This document shows, piece after piece, positions 12,931-25,872 of a stretch of 64,000 nt of DNA; within the stretch, counting starts at the first letter, position 1; each line of letters starts with the position of its first letter. The stretch is taken from NCBI RefSeq assembly GCF_001577835.2, contig NC_029516.1, positions 67,131,356 through 67,195,355 of the forward strand. The letters run 5' to 3'. Below the pieces are notes generated by a model. It was not told where the DNA came from, ran no database searches, and saw nothing but the letters and a program-made list of their open reading frames with translations. This DNA comes from Coturnix japonica. Its lineage: Eukaryota > Chordata > Aves > Galliformes > Phasianidae. Made by a program: the position numbers and the translations under genes.

Positions 12931-14457
12931 TTCTTTTTCTTCTTAGATAGCTTTTAAATTAAGATGGAAAAAACATTTCAGACACTATAACCATTGAAAT
13001 ATCTGTAGCCTTGATTGCCTCAGAGTAAAGACAGTTTTGTCTGCCCGCTCAGCTTGACCCTTATACACTTTGGCTAATAAATGCTTCCATTTACACAGGT
13101 GCAAGTTTCTAGATTTACACAGGTGTGATAGAAGAATTTGGCAGAGTTCTACTAATTTTAAACTTAAAAAATAATCAGATCTACTATGGTAGTTTTATCA
13201 AGCTGTATTCTGTGCTGATGGCACTGCTCCACAGCTGTTGATGGGACTAAGAATTTCACAGTGTCTAACTAAATCCTGTAACTTACTAACTTCTCTGCCT
13301 GAAAGCAGTGAATCTAGGACTGTTATGCTTAAAATCTCCAGGCGTCTTCTTAAGAAGTGATTCAGTTATTGCTTTGTGCTCTTTTCATTCTGTATTCATT
13401 TCTGAAACAAACAAGCCAACAGCTAAATACAGCCTATTGTCACAAGTATTCCTATCACTGCTGCTTAATCTGTATAGCCAGCATCCCCTTAGTACAGTAC
13501 TTCTATACAATAAGCAGAACAATATATGTTTCTTAATCAAAAAAGTTGCTGATGAACTGTTGTACATTGACAGGACAAACGAAAAAGCAGATATAGTATC
13601 TTGAAACCATTTTAACATCACTTTACACTTATTTCTTTTCAATTTACTCACATCCCAAGCTTGTTTGCTATACCTGAATCAATAGAAATGTGCCATTATG
13701 AGTGATTTTACTTTTGATTCAGATCCTAGATCTTCTAGCCATGCTAACCTATGTGGCTCTCTAAAAGACCACTAACCAAACATGCAATGAGGGAACAAAC
13801 TTCAGATTCTAAGTATTCTGCAGCTGATCTTCAGCTGTTTGGTCAACTCCAAATTATTTAAGTGATTCAAAGAGGAGCAATAAAAAGAAGAGCTTAGTTG
13901 GAGTGAGGTGTGTGCACATCAAGTTTCACTTGCTTAAATGAGGTGACACAGACATCAATCCGCCAAACTCACTGCTAAAGTCACACCATAATGAAGGAAC
14001 AGACCCAGAACAATTTAATCTCAGATTATGATGGATCTGTGATTTTTTTTTTTTAACTTGTGTTTTTGGTTTTAATTTGCTGTTTTCAACTAATCAGAAT
14101 GTAGTTTAGAAATGAAGAGAGGAGGTAGAAATCTAAATCTGAGGGGAAAAAAAACACAATAAATTTAATGGGTCATTCCTTTCTCTTCACAGAAATTACA
14201 GTGGATTGCTCTTTCTGGATTTAACAGTAGAGGCACAGGAAACTTTAAGATGTCACAAGTTTGTCGATAACATTTGAACATATGATTAGCTTTGGTGAGC
14301 TGTCTTTAGAAACCTTATATTTCTTCCCCCTACACCTTGCCCAGAGATCCTACGTGCTTTCCTTCCCTTGAGGTTTTGGAAAACTTAAAATGTTGCTTTG
14401 ACAAAAATCAAGGATGTGGACAAGTTTTTTTGTTTTGTTTTGTTTTGTTTTCCTGTG

Positions 14458-14486
14458 TGATGTCACTTATCCTGCTCTTCATAAAG
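14458..14486 (+). promoter_or_regulatory. FGF23: Possible FGF23 core promoter (CRE-like and TATA-like boxes)
   Basis: TGATGTCAC at 14458-14466 differs by one base from a cAMP response element core. CATAAAG at 14480-14486 could act as a TATA box about 125 bases before the ATG. That would give a 5' UTR of roughly 100 bases. No start-site data are available, so this is inference from motif and spacing only. Confidence 0.3.
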
Positions 14487-14608
14487 CCCTGCAAAGAAGG
14501 GAACTTATCTGAGGATTCTTGCTGCAGACACAGACAAACAAGGGAAAGTGAAAAGCGCAAAGGAGTATCAAGTTTCAGATACGGAACAGCCACTAAGAGC
14601 TGAGAACC

Positions 14609-17600
14609 ATGACACACACCAGTCCCTGCAGCTGCCTGGAGTATGCGCTGCTTGTGCTGTGTATACTGAAGGCTGCAGTTGCCTTCCCTAACTCCTCTCC
14701 ACTACTGAATCCCAGCTGGGGGAATGGAGATCAGCTGATGCACTTGTACACTTCTACAGAGAGGAACAGCTTCCATCTCCAAATCAATGCTGATGGACAC
14801 ATCAGTGGTGTTCCTCACCAAACCATTTACAGTAAGTAGCTTATTATGGACCCTCTGTCTTCATGGGAGTAGGGGAGGGGGATCAAGACTTTTGCTTTTT
14901 CTATACCTATACAAAATTCCATCATCTTGCCAGGCATACAAAGAGAGGAGCAGAGCTATGGGATCAAAAACATACACAATTCTAATACTCATTTTGTTTA
15001 ACAAATACTTTGCTTTAAAGAAATATAACAGGTGGGGAAGAGGTATATACATAAGGGGTACAAGGGGTATATAACAGGTAGTTATCTTTGTCTAAGATGA
15101 CTAAAGTTGTGTGGTTCCTGTGATGCTCTGCAAGCAAAAATTACCTGAATTATCCTTCATTTTATGATTTTACCCATGGTTTCTTGTGGAATTTTTTATT
15201 AGTGATTACATTTCCACTGCAATGATAGCATTGCACTGAGAAAAATCACCACAGCAGTTGTGGAAACCAGATTATGGTCATAACATATTTTGGGGTGGAG
15301 ATATTCGATCTACTAAAATTAGGTCATTTTCTTCCAAATGTATCAAAACCACTCTTTATTGAAGATTGGTTTATAAGAGAAACTTTAGTTATGTGTTTTT
15401 AATGCAGATGCATGGCAGAAACTTAGTTGTGCATGGAATGTGGGTAACTGAGTGTGCAACAGTTGATAAAATGGGGGGAAACTGTGAAAGTCCAGATTGT
15501 AGTTAAGAAGTGCTAAGCCTTCTGAGTCCATCAGAGGTAATTATTCCCTTTTGTAACTCAAAGGTTCCATTGTAGTTTATTTTCATGGAAAATGCAGGTA
15601 TTCTTTGCTGGATGCCTGCCTGAACAAATTCATTAGTTTAAAAAAAAAAAAAAAAAAGAAAAGAAAAAGAAAGAAAGTGTAGTTTGGTTTGGTTTGGTTG
15701 TCTTTTTTTTTTTTTAGGACAAATCATTCTTAGATAGGATTCCAAAATTGCTTCTCTTTTAACAGCACTCAAATCACAAGTAGCTATGCATCATAAAGTC
15801 ATTTTTATTACTACTGCATAACATGCCCTTCATCCACACAACTATATTTAATAAGCACATCTTGTAATACTTGTGCAAAATAATATAAGGAACAAAAGAC
15901 AATTTTAGAAGTTTAATTTATCAAAGAGAAAAAATAACCAAGTTCCCGTATTTCTCTTTTAAGGAATTACTGATGAAACACTTATAGGAATGTATGTTCT
16001 GTCTTAATGTTATTTTTCCCATACATCTATGGGTTTTATAAAATTTGTTTTTTGGCATGCTGGGCTATAACCAGAGAGAAGCAAAAGAGAAAACAGCCAG
16101 TAAAAATCCATGTTTTGCCCATATCTGTAATGAAAAAAATCCACATATATTTGGAAGGATTGAGTAGGAGGGGTTGAAATCAGTCAGTGGGGTCATGAAA
16201 GGGAAGGTGACTGAATTTCTGCCAGGTCACCACTAGCAGTGAGATTCCAGGTAAATAGAAAGTCCAAAGTGCTGTGCAGGCTGGGAGGAGGCTGGATGTG
16301 TGCAGCCCTTCTGGGCAGGAACTAAGGGTTACAGAGGGCACACACTCAGTTTAAGAAGATGGCAAGCCATGTACTGTGGTCAGCAGGTCAAGGGAAATTA
16401 CTTTTCAGCCTTTACTTAGCACCAATGAACCTGGTCTTTTTACATTATTATGTAAAAAAACTCTGTTTCAGATGGACGTGGAGAAATTGGAACTGGTCTA
16501 GCAGGGAGTTTTCAGGATAGTCAGTGGCCTTGAACATGAACATAAACAATTTTGGAAAATGTTGAGGGAACTAAGTTTATTTAATGTGGTAAAAAGTAGT
16601 TTAAAGTGAATACCATGGGGCAGTCACTACAGGCAGTCATAAAGATGAGGCAGTCAGACTCCCTCTGGTCATGGCCAGAGACAGAACAAAGGAAAAACTG
16701 GCCCAGAGTGGAATTTGAGGCTTCAATTGGGATGTTAGAAAAAAAATTTCTTTGGAATGTTAGTGCAGCACTGGAACAAGGGTTCAGACAAAGATCAAGA
16801 TCAGATCAAGAGATGTAGTGGCATCTCCACTGTAGGAACTTTCCAAGGATCAAACAAAGCCACATCGTACCTGATCTAAGGAGCTCAATAGTCCCAGCTG
16901 ACATAGAAGATGGGTTCAAATCAGCATGTGGACCAGCAAGGCAAGAGTGTGGTGTCAAATGGGATTCTGGATTTGACATCTTTGCTTTCTCAAAAAGGTG
17001 CCTTAATGATCAAGTCTGAGGGTGCTGGCTCTGTGATAATCACAGGTGTGAAGAGTGGACGCTACCTATGCATGGACATGAAAGGAGACATTTTTGGATC
17101 GGTAAGTTACCTTTAACAGGTAAAAGACAGGCACAGTCTGCTATATATGATCCATTTCCTCACATAGAGCAAATCTGTATAAGTACAGCAGTAGGATGCA
17201 GATTTTGGCAAGCTGATAACCTGCTGCTTAGGTTAAACTTTTTCTCCTCTTTGATTGCACTGAATTGTAGACCTGATAAAGAGTTCATCTGAGTTCCTGC
17301 TGGAATATATGAAAGCAGAAAGAGATCCAGTGAGATCTTGCAGACTTGCTACAGTATACATTCACAGTAGTTCAAGCAATGCAGCCCTCTGCTGAAACTA
17401 GTGTTGGCTCAATAACACTCCTGTTGAAAATTCAGACATTCGTACTGGATTAACATGAGTTGTCTGAGTTGCAGACCTGGAAGATCAGAAAACACCTTCT
17501 GCAATGTCTCATCTGTCTTTTTGTCTTTAACAGGTGCTTGTACTCCACCAAATCCCTTTGTTGACGTTTGTCTTTTTTTTTATTTTCTTTCCCTTCCCTA

Positions 17601-18040
17601 AGCATTATTTCAGCCAAGAGGACTGTGTGTTCAACCAAAGGACACTGGAAAATGGATATGATGTGTACCAATCTCCCAAACACAATTTTCTGGTTAGCTT
17701 GGGCAGAACTAAGCAAGTTTTCTTCCCTGGTATGAATCCACCACCGTACTCCCAGTTTTTGTCCAGGAGAAATGAAATCCCTTTGTTTCGATTCAACACA
17801 CCTGAACCCCACAGAAACACTAGAAGTGCAGATGTCGATCCAATGGATCCTCACCAGATCCTGATCCCACAGAGAAAGGTCTCTGCATTAGATTCTCTGC
17901 TGCAGCTGCAAATGGACTTTTCCCATGTGCCCAGAGAACCCGTGAGAGTCAATCAGAATGATGTAGTCAACCCAGATGACCCACACGCTATGATGGATGC
18001 CAGGAGGTATGCTAGTCCTCGCTTCTACATTACAAGATGA
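14609..18040 (+). CDS. FGF23: Fibroblast growth factor 23 (three coding exons)
   Basis: A secreted endocrine FGF that acts on kidney FGFR-Klotho complexes to lower phosphate and calcitriol. Coding exons are 14609-14831, 16998-17101 and 17603-18040, with GT-AG introns in the expected phases; they join to 254 residues (human has 251). Residues 1-25 are a signal peptide with a hydrophobic core, probably cut before FPNSSP. The FGF core follows, with the family wording [16 protein letters not shown] and NGYDVYQSP, and Cys99 and Cys116 match the known core disulfide. [16 protein letters not shown] leads to the furin-type site RNTR at 180-183, before SAD. The tail of 71 residues has two DPH-containing repeats and no cysteine. 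The ATG has A at -3. Exon 2 is 104 bases, as in human. The identification is very secure. Confidence 0.97.
15638..15715. repeat. A-rich run, GGTTT repeats and T run in FGF23 intron 1
   Basis: An A18 run with AAAGA units, followed by TTTGG-type repeats and a T-rich run. It is plain low-complexity sequence inside intron 1. Confidence 0.8.
16465..16870 (+). mobile_element. Divergent CR1 LINE remnant in FGF23 intron 1
   Basis: The plus strand follows the CR1 3' order (GGAACTGGTCTAGCAGGGAG, then a CCTCTGGTCATGGCCAGAGA block, then GAACTTTCCAAGGATCAAAC), but with high divergence. It is an old, 5'-truncated copy ending about 130 bases before exon 2. Confidence 0.5.
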
Positions 18041-20590
18041 CGGCAACCACTTGCAAATTGATGACGCAGATGAATATAATAGACAGAAGTGCCTAAAACA
18101 CTCAACCTGATTTCTAACCCTCAAGGTGGCTGCTAGAAACCTGAAGAACATTGACAAAAACCAATTTTCTTTCAAATTTTGTCCTTATGCATGACAGTTT
18201 ACTGAAAAAGGGTGTTGCACTCTGCTCTACTGGAAAGAAGGTCCATTTTCAAAAAGAATAATATAAACAGAATATTTTACAGTCTGAAATACCTTTAGTA
18301 TGCATAAGGAAAACAGAATTCACTTGAATGTAATGATGAACTAATTTTGTGTTACTGATGTATCTGGGGGAAGACATGAGCCCTGGAGGATTTGAAACGC
18401 CAGCAGGGGCAGAGAATCTTCTTACTAGCTCACGTGCAAGCACAGCAAGACTAACTTACCAACAGTGTGTTATATCATCATTTAAAACTTATTATATATA
18501 TTTTTAGGCATTGAGATTGGAGCTTCAGTATCTTTTTGTGCCCATAGGAGTCAAGAAATGACAACTCTGGTATGAAAAAAACAACCAGTGCACAATGTAA
18601 ACTGGAGTAGCTGACAGGGACCAAATGGTGTCGACAGTCATTTCTGACACCTATTGAACCCAAGCTGAGGTTTGGAAAAAAAGAGAAGTTGAGTCTCACC
18701 ATTCTCTCAAGTCCTCTGTCATATCTCTCTATTCACTTAATTATAGCAACACAATATGGAAATATAATTCCCAGAGAGAAGTACCAGGATCAGTAGTATG
18801 CCAAAATGTTAGTTTATTTTGCACAGTGCTGAATTCTCTAGGAAAAAAAAATCCCCCCAAATTTATGCCTCATGGGCAAATTATTAATGGTTAATGCAGA
18901 CACATCTAACGCATAAAAATTTATGCATCTATTTAGAAAAGGAGCGTCTAGGTTTGACATCAAAGCTTTTGTTTAATTCTAAGCAGATGACAGATGCTTT
19001 ATGTCTGTAAGAGTGAAACGACTTTAATGTTATCAGATTTCTAAATGTTGACAAAACCTAGACATCTAGATTGACATATGTCATGTTATAACATAACATA
19101 AGTTAGTTACCAAAATGTAGCCTCCATGTATACATTCGAAGCTTACTGATCTTTAGCTAAGATAATTGCAGAGTTGAGATTTTCATAGTAATTTAGGTGA
19201 AAAGTGGTTAAATTCAGTATAGCTTCATCGATTTTACTGGAGCTACTTAGAGAATTCTGAATATTGTATACATATTTAGCACTTCTCCTTTATTTCATCA
19301 GCTTGTAGTCATATATTCCGGGAACTTTAAATAAGTGTGATTCTGAAAATATTCTTGATATACTCCAGCAGAAGTCAATAGCATTAGAAATCAACAGATG
19401 AAGAAAATTCCAGCATAGCAGATATATCTCTGTGTTTTTGATGTGTGTGCACTTTCTTTCAAGGTGCAGATTCTTCCATTTTATTCACTTAGCATGTTTA
19501 ACAGCGTGACACCAATCTGAAAATGATATGTTTCATCCAACCTTTTTCATAGAAGTAGCACATAAGATGTCAGCTTAGATTCTAGTCTTCCTCTTCCTAG
19601 AATTTAAGTGAAGTAACTCACTGAAGCCACTGGAGTTGGAATAGTGTTACAATATCAAAAGGCCAAGTGTGTTGTTTTCATGGAAATTGCTCAAGATTCA
19701 CTGCAGGGTCTGTCCTGCCAACAGCATTTTAAATAATTCACACATATATATACAAATATATACATGTAAAGTATCTGTTCATCTGCAACCTGCAAACTGT
19801 TACATTAGAATAACCACACTGCCTGATTCTGCTGCTACAAAGGTTTTGTCAGATAGTGCAGTTCTTAATTCATACAGGACTAGGATTGGACCAAGTGTTA
19901 TGTCTCACAGATTATTTATTCTCATCATGTCTATAATTAGTTTTTAAACGAATGAGGTTATTGTGATGGATTGGAGAACTGCAGGTCAGGGGGATAGCTA
20001 TGTGTTTTCTTGCTTATTCAAAATACTACAAGAATTTTTACCTTGTTGCCTGTACAGTGGGAAGACATGATTTTATGTTCTAGTTTAATAATGTTACTTA
20101 ATTCCTTTACCATTGCTGGCTTTCTCTCCTTAAGAACTTTCTACTGCAATTACACAAGCTTAAATTTCTCTAGGACTCAGAGTCAGCAGACCTACTGAAG
20201 TCTGAATCATGAAAAGTTCTGTCTCAGTCCATATTAAGCTTTGATGATAAAAATCTGTAAGGTTAAAATTCTATACTATCTCTATACCAGTGCACTAGAA
20301 GAAGGCGAGAAGTGTTCCTCAGAGATTTAATCCTTATGCGTTGAGTGAATGAACAGTAAATTGTGCTTTATCGAAAGTGTCAGAAGAATTTTTATTTTCC
20401 ATGGAGATGCTGGCCATCACCAGCTAGTTAGAAAGCATAACTTTTGAAACACTGCAATATTTATTTATTTATTTGAGTGGGTCTTAAGTCCCACAGAATA
20501 TTTATAAATATTTATAACAATGAGTTGTGGTGACTACTATATTGACTATTAAAATATAATGCCAATAAATACTTCCTTCTCTAGAAATGG
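18041..20590 (+). other. FGF23: FGF23 3' untranslated region (inferred extent)
   Basis: No repeat and no open frame of note are seen from the stop codon to a canonical AATAAA at 20564-20569, so I read this as a single 3' UTR of about 2.5 kb. It contains an AU-rich element near its end. Earlier, weaker poly(A) hexamers exist, so shorter isoforms are possible. Confidence 0.55.
20458..20477 (+). promoter_or_regulatory. FGF23: AU-rich element in the FGF23 3' UTR
   Basis: Overlapping ATTTA pentamers form a TATTTATTTATTTATTTG run, the form known for class II AU-rich elements bound by TTP and HuR proteins. It lies about 100 bases before the inferred poly(A) signal. It suggests control of mRNA stability, but this is motif evidence only. 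Confidence 0.5.
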
Positions 20591-20615
20591 CGTGTTTTGT
20601 GTTGTTCATTTGGGC
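20564..20615 (+). terminator. FGF23: FGF23 poly(A) signal and GU-rich downstream element
   Basis: AATAAA at 20564-20569 is followed about 20 bases later by a GU-rich stretch (GTGTTTTGTGTTGTTC), which is the standard mammalian/avian cleavage arrangement. Cleavage is expected near 20590. Confidence 0.55.
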
Positions 20616-20984
20616 CCACTGTTCCTTGCATGAATTTGCTTGAACAAACAGTACTACTTGTACCTGAAAATGTGTGTCCAATGATCCTCTGTGATTCTCA
20701 GTGTTAAAAATTGAGAATTCCTGTCTGTTCCATGCAGCACACCTATGAAAACTGGGTGAAACATGATGAAAAAAACAAAGCCTTAATAGGTCTAAACACA
20801 AAAACAAAGCCTAAAGTAGGTCTGACAATTGAAGGGATTGTCCTATCTACTGGGATCTGCTTCTTCAACAAAACAGCACCAGAGAACTACCAGATAGCAC
20901 ACTCAAGCTATGCACAGGGAAATAAGAAGCAGCATGATGCAGAGTAATCATGCGGCATAGAAGAAACAGACTTGGAGATGCCAG

Positions 20985-22290
20985 GAATGTGTAGATGACA
21001 ACTTCTCGACACTGGTAGTGAGGGAACAGACTAGGGATGTGTTGTTAACACAGAAAGTCTGACCTCTTCAATGACCAGCTTGGAAGTATCCTGTGGATTA
21101 GAGTGGTACAATGTAGGGGGGCTCAAGAGAGCTGGTTGACATTCAAGAACCACTTCTTCCAAGCTCAAGATTGGTGCATCCCTAAGAGTAAGAAATTAGG
21201 CAAGGCTGGAAGGACACACACATGGATTAGCAAGGAGCTCATGCAGAAATATCAAATGGAATAAGAACATTTAGGAAATGTGGGCAAGGGGTCTAGCCAC
21301 TTGGGATGAGTACAGAAATGTTTTCAGGGCATGCAGGGATGCAACAAGGAAGGCTAAGGCCCACTTGGAATTAAATCTGGTGAGGGAGGTCAAGGACAAC
21401 AAGAAAGGCTTCTTTAAGTATGTCAGTAGCAAAAGGAAGACTAGGGAAAATGTGAGTCCACTGCTGAATGAGGTAGGTGCCCTAGTAACAGAACACTGAG
21501 TAGGCAGAGCTACTGAATGCCCTTTTTCTTTTAAGACTGACCTTTGAAAATCCCAGACCATGAAGACTGGAGAGAATATCTGGTGAAAGGAAGACTTCCC
21601 CTTGATTGAGGAAAACTTTGTTAGATATCATCTAGGTAAACTCAACACACATATTCATGGACCCCAGCAGGATACAGTCATGACAGCTGAAGGAGCTGGC
21701 AGAAACGACTTTTGAACAACTCTCTATCTAATCTATGAAAGGTCATGGAGAATGAAATAGGTGCCTATTGGTATTCTGGGTGTATTAAAAGGAGTGTGGC
21801 TAGCAGGTCGAGGGAAGTGATCTTCCTCCTCTGTTCTGTCCTGGTGAGGCTGTATCTGGTATAATGTGTCCAATTTTGGACTCTCCAGTTCAAAAGACAG
21901 GAATCTTATAGAAAGAATCCAGCAGCAGAGGGCAGTAGAAGTGATTAAGGGCCTGAAGCATCTCCTGTATGAGGAAAAGCTGAGAGACTTGGGTCTCTTC
22001 AGCCTTAAGGCTGAGAGGAGATCGTATCTCCATCTACAAACACATAAAGCACAGGAGTCAAGATGATGGGGGTGGAATCTTTGGTGACAAGGATAACAGT
22101 TGAACAAGGGGCAACAGACAGAAACTGGAACACAGGAAGCTCCATATCAGTGTCTCTGGAGATATGAAAGACTGACATGGACAATCCACCTGAGTAATCT
22201 GTTGTTGGTAACCCGTTCTAGCAGGGGGAACAGACTTGCTGATCTCTAGAGATTCCTTCCAACTTCTGCAATTATGTGATTCTGTGATTA
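20985..22290 (+). mobile_element. CR1 LINE copy with internal loss
   Basis: The plus strand reads as CR1 ORF2 wording (HTWISKELMQKY; ATRKAKAHLELNLVREVKDN; KKGFFKYVSSKRKTRENV; SPLLNEVGALVTE). It then jumps from about 21780 to the C-terminal part and the CR1 3' end (GAGATTCCTTCCAACTTCTG with a TGTGATTCTGTGATT tail). Part of the reverse transcriptase region is missing. The first 130 bases are less certain. Confidence 0.8.
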
Positions 22291-22804
22291 GCACAGCAAC
22301 CAGACAAAATCAAGGCTGATACTGGCACAGGGCAATCAAAGAAATCAAGACTGTTTGTTCCTGCACTTTTCTAAGAGCAGATATCGCAAAATGAAATAAA
22401 GCTAAACAAGCAAACAAAAACAACTAAAACCTTCACCCCTATCTCTGAGCCAGACAAATTCTAGGATGTATAAACAAAAAATCAAGTGACGTTTTGCTAG
22501 AAGTGTCTGTAAATACTGACATTAAAGAATGATACTTGAGCAGCAATATGAATAATGTCCAGCTTAGGGCATGAGAAAGGCTCAAGGGCATGAGAAAGGC
22601 TTATTTAGCCAAGAGAAGAGAAGGCTCTGGGGAGACCTTAGAGCAGACTTCTAATATTTAACGGGACTTAGAAGAAAGATGCAAAGGAATTCTTTAACAG
22701 GGAGTGCTGCTTCTTACTCTCTCTGCCACTCATTGTTAGACTGTCCTACAGGAAAATCTAAACCTCCTCTGGCTGCCCATGCTACTCATACAGCAGTGCA
22801 CGCC

Positions 22805-23090
22805 CCTTAGTTTTACTTTTTTGTTACATGATTCATATGGAATGTAATATCTCTGATCAATCAACTGTTCTGGTTCTGTCCCCTCCCAGCTTCTTTTACC
22901 CCCTCATCTCCCTAGCTGGCAAGACAGCATGAAAAGCTGAAAAACTGAAACCTCCTTGGCTCTGTGTAGCACATCTCAGCAACAATTAGAAACAATGGTG
23001 TGTTATCAACATTGTTGGTTTTTTTTTGTTTGTTTGTTTTTCCTAAAGTATCATATCAGACACTATGAAGAAAGAAACTCCATCCCAGGG
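22805..23090 (-). mobile_element. Partial ERVL-type LTR fossil
   Basis: The block resembles one end of a common bird ERVL LTR read on the minus strand: CCCCTCCCAGCTTCTTTTAC, TAGCTGGCAAGACAGCATGA and GTGTGTTATCAACATTGTTG in the familiar order. A GTTT-rich low-complexity patch sits inside it. The element is broken; only about half the LTR remains and no internal sequence is seen. Confidence 0.6.
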
Positions 23091-23133
23091 CAATACCTAC
23101 CCTTTATTTAATACAATTTACATCACAAAATCT

Positions 23134-23456
23134 AGGACGGTTTGGGTTGGAAGGGACATTTAAGATCATGTAGTTCCAACCCACCTGCTACAGGCAGGGA
23201 TATCTCCTCTAGACCAGGTTGCTCAAAGCCTGGCATCCAGCCTGGCCTTGAATACTTCCAGGGACAGGCCATTCACAACCCCACTGGGCAGCTTGGTCCA
23301 GTGTGTCACCACCATCACAGTAAAGAATTTCTTCCTAATATAAAGTTTAAATCTATCCCCTTTCAATTTAAAAACATTTCCTCTTGTCCTGTTGCTACAT
23401 GCCCTTATAAAAAGTTCCTTCCCAGCTTTCCTGTAAATGATATAATATTCCTGTGA
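23134..23456 (-). mobile_element. CR1 LINE fragment
   Basis: The minus-strand CR1 3' end is seen as GGTTTGGGTTGGAAGGGACA, followed by GCCTGGCATCCAGCCTGGCC and the usual CTTGTCCTGTTGCTACATGC. It is 5' truncated at about 23456. It lies next to the LTR piece, but the two are unrelated insertions. Confidence 0.85.
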
Positions 23457-25872
23457 ATTTCCTTCAGTATGTGAAGAAATCAGTAATTATTTATGAAAAA
23501 AACAACCAAAAACCTTTAGATGCTTCTAACATGAGTAATTCCTTATGCTAATGTTGTAATTTCTGTTATTTTGATGAAATAGGCCCTTTTTAATTTCAAC
23601 CATACATCATCACACAACATGTCAGTAACAGCTGGTTTACTGAGGACGTTTCTAGTTGGCTGGCTTTCTGAAAAAAAATTATTCATGTTCTAAACATTTT
23701 ATTGTGACTATCCAAATTCAGAAATTTTTATTAACAAAGAAATACTCAAGAACATCTTTGTTTTGAACAAAGACTGCTTACATTAAGTCATTTGACTAAA
23801 GCTTGCTTTATGTAATTGGGAAATCTTAATGTTTTCCAGGATCCTACAATGCTGTAAAAACCTTTACATATAAAACTTCCCCAGATATCCTTGTACATTC
23901 GTGAACTACCTCATACTGGAAAAGAGGAGCCATAAGGAAGAGGTTTTCCTCTGTATCTGTAAATAAATAAAAAGAAAGTAGTTGAGCAACCAGCAGTAAG
24001 GTCAGCCAATGCGGAAATCCTCCAATTTCAACTTGCTGATACAATTCTAAGAGAATCCAGTCCTTCACATTAATTAACTCCCTGCAAATTAAAAGACAAA
24101 TCCTTGATGATGTGTTACTAGTATCCATATTTACACATCAGGCGATCTACTTTCTTTTCTATGGACAAGTTTTCAGACACAGAAGCAGATGACTTCCCCA
24201 TAACTTATAATGCGAACAAGCCCCACTGCAAGTAAAAGCAATAGGCTGATTTCCACATTCTGGAGAACTCTGCCTTACTCTACCTATGATTACTACAAGG
24301 CTGAACACTTCACATTTTAGTAATAGTAACAAACAGCACAGAGAACAGAAGCAGACCCCCATTCAGTGTTCACTTAGGAATCAAGAGAACTTACCTATTG
24401 AATCACTGTCACGGGACTGGAACAAGCCAAGTACGGTTACTATAGTCAGACTGAACAATTCTGTTGTTTTTCAGATGGGCAGCATTTAAGCACATGTACT
24501 TATCCGTTCAACAAAACAACAGCAGCCTCTTTTTCCTTCTCAAAATGTAAGTGTCTGCTTCAAGGCAAAGAAGCCAAATAGGGTAAAGTACACAGAACAG
24601 TGTATTAAGACAAAAATACAACTTCATTTGAATAGCTAATTTCATATAATTGATAGCAGTTTATCCTTGATATTTTAACATTAGTGTGTTATTTTTTTTG
24701 TGTGTGTATAAGAATTAGAATAGCACTGACCTTCCTAAATAAAAAAGTGTAACATTTAATTACTGAATAATAGCCTGGAGTTTCCCAGAAAAACAACGAC
24801 AACAAACAAAAAAACAGAAACCATGTTAAATCAAGCAAGGTTTCATAGAGTATTACTAACAAGAATCATGATCTCAAAGGAAATCGAGTTCTATTCAGGA
24901 GCCTTTATTTTTAAAGCTTAAAATATGCAAATGATGAAAAGGTATGCATAGATGATAAATTAGTCAGATAAGCTTGAACAGTAACTACAGACAACCCAGT
25001 GGGGAAGTAAAGCAGCACTACTAGCAGCTACAAGCAATCAATCATCAAGCAATCAGGCCTACCTAATTCTAGGCAAAAATATTCATTCATTAAGTGTATG
25101 ACTGCAATTGACAATGGGATTCCAGTCAGGTACAGTTTACAGTATTGATAAAGTTACTTTTCAAAATACAGATTGGTGTTTCAATTATGTGCTCATTCTG
25201 CTTACAAAAAAAAACAAATATTTTATGTTGTATACAGTGCTCTTCAACAGAGTTCTCAACAACCCTAACATTTTTTACCAAAAATTCCTGCGAGGTAGGT
25301 ATATCGTCATCCCCATTTTACAAATGGAAAAGAGATTTGCCCAGAGTTTCATAGTTACTTAGAATCAGAGTCAAGAACACCTCACCTGGCTCTGTACTAA
25401 ACTTGTTCCACTAGGCAATCCTTCTTTTTAAGTTACACTACTGCAGTCAAAAAAGTTATTTTAAAACAATACATATATTAAGATTACAATATAGCATTTT
25501 GTAATAAAACAAGAATACAGTATAGTTCATATTTTAGGTACAATTCCTCTCCTCCATTGCTAATTCTTTCTCATGGAGATAACCAAAATAATTATGGGCA
25601 AATAAGAAGCAGTTTTTAAAAGTGTGTACTGTAATAGCAGACATGTATGGCTGGAAGTATGTTTCTGTTCATAAAGAACATTAAATGTTATTTCTCCAGT
25701 GCCAACTCATACAGGTACTAGGACCATGTGCACCATATGTCAGCGTAAGATGGTAGGCATATCTTCCATTATGCAGTTCAGTGTCAATAACTTTTCATTC
25801 TCATTAATTACTACAGATATCTTTTTCCAAGTTTGTATTATTATTGAGAACTACTTCCCTCTATAAAAACTC
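23457..25872 (-). other. TIGAR downstream region and 3' UTR; no gene seen
   Basis: The low-coordinate end of the TIGAR transcript must lie here. No single poly(A) signal stands out: minus-strand AATAAA occurs near 24905, with weaker hexamers elsewhere, so the UTR end is not placed. Open frames are short; the Cys/Leu-rich one at 24159-24362 (minus) has no further support. Confidence 0.4.

Noticed and set aside
24159-24362. Cysteine- and leucine-rich minus-strand ORF resembling a signal peptide
   Set aside because: Hydrophobic start but no conserved pattern, splice context or poly(A) signal; likely chance.
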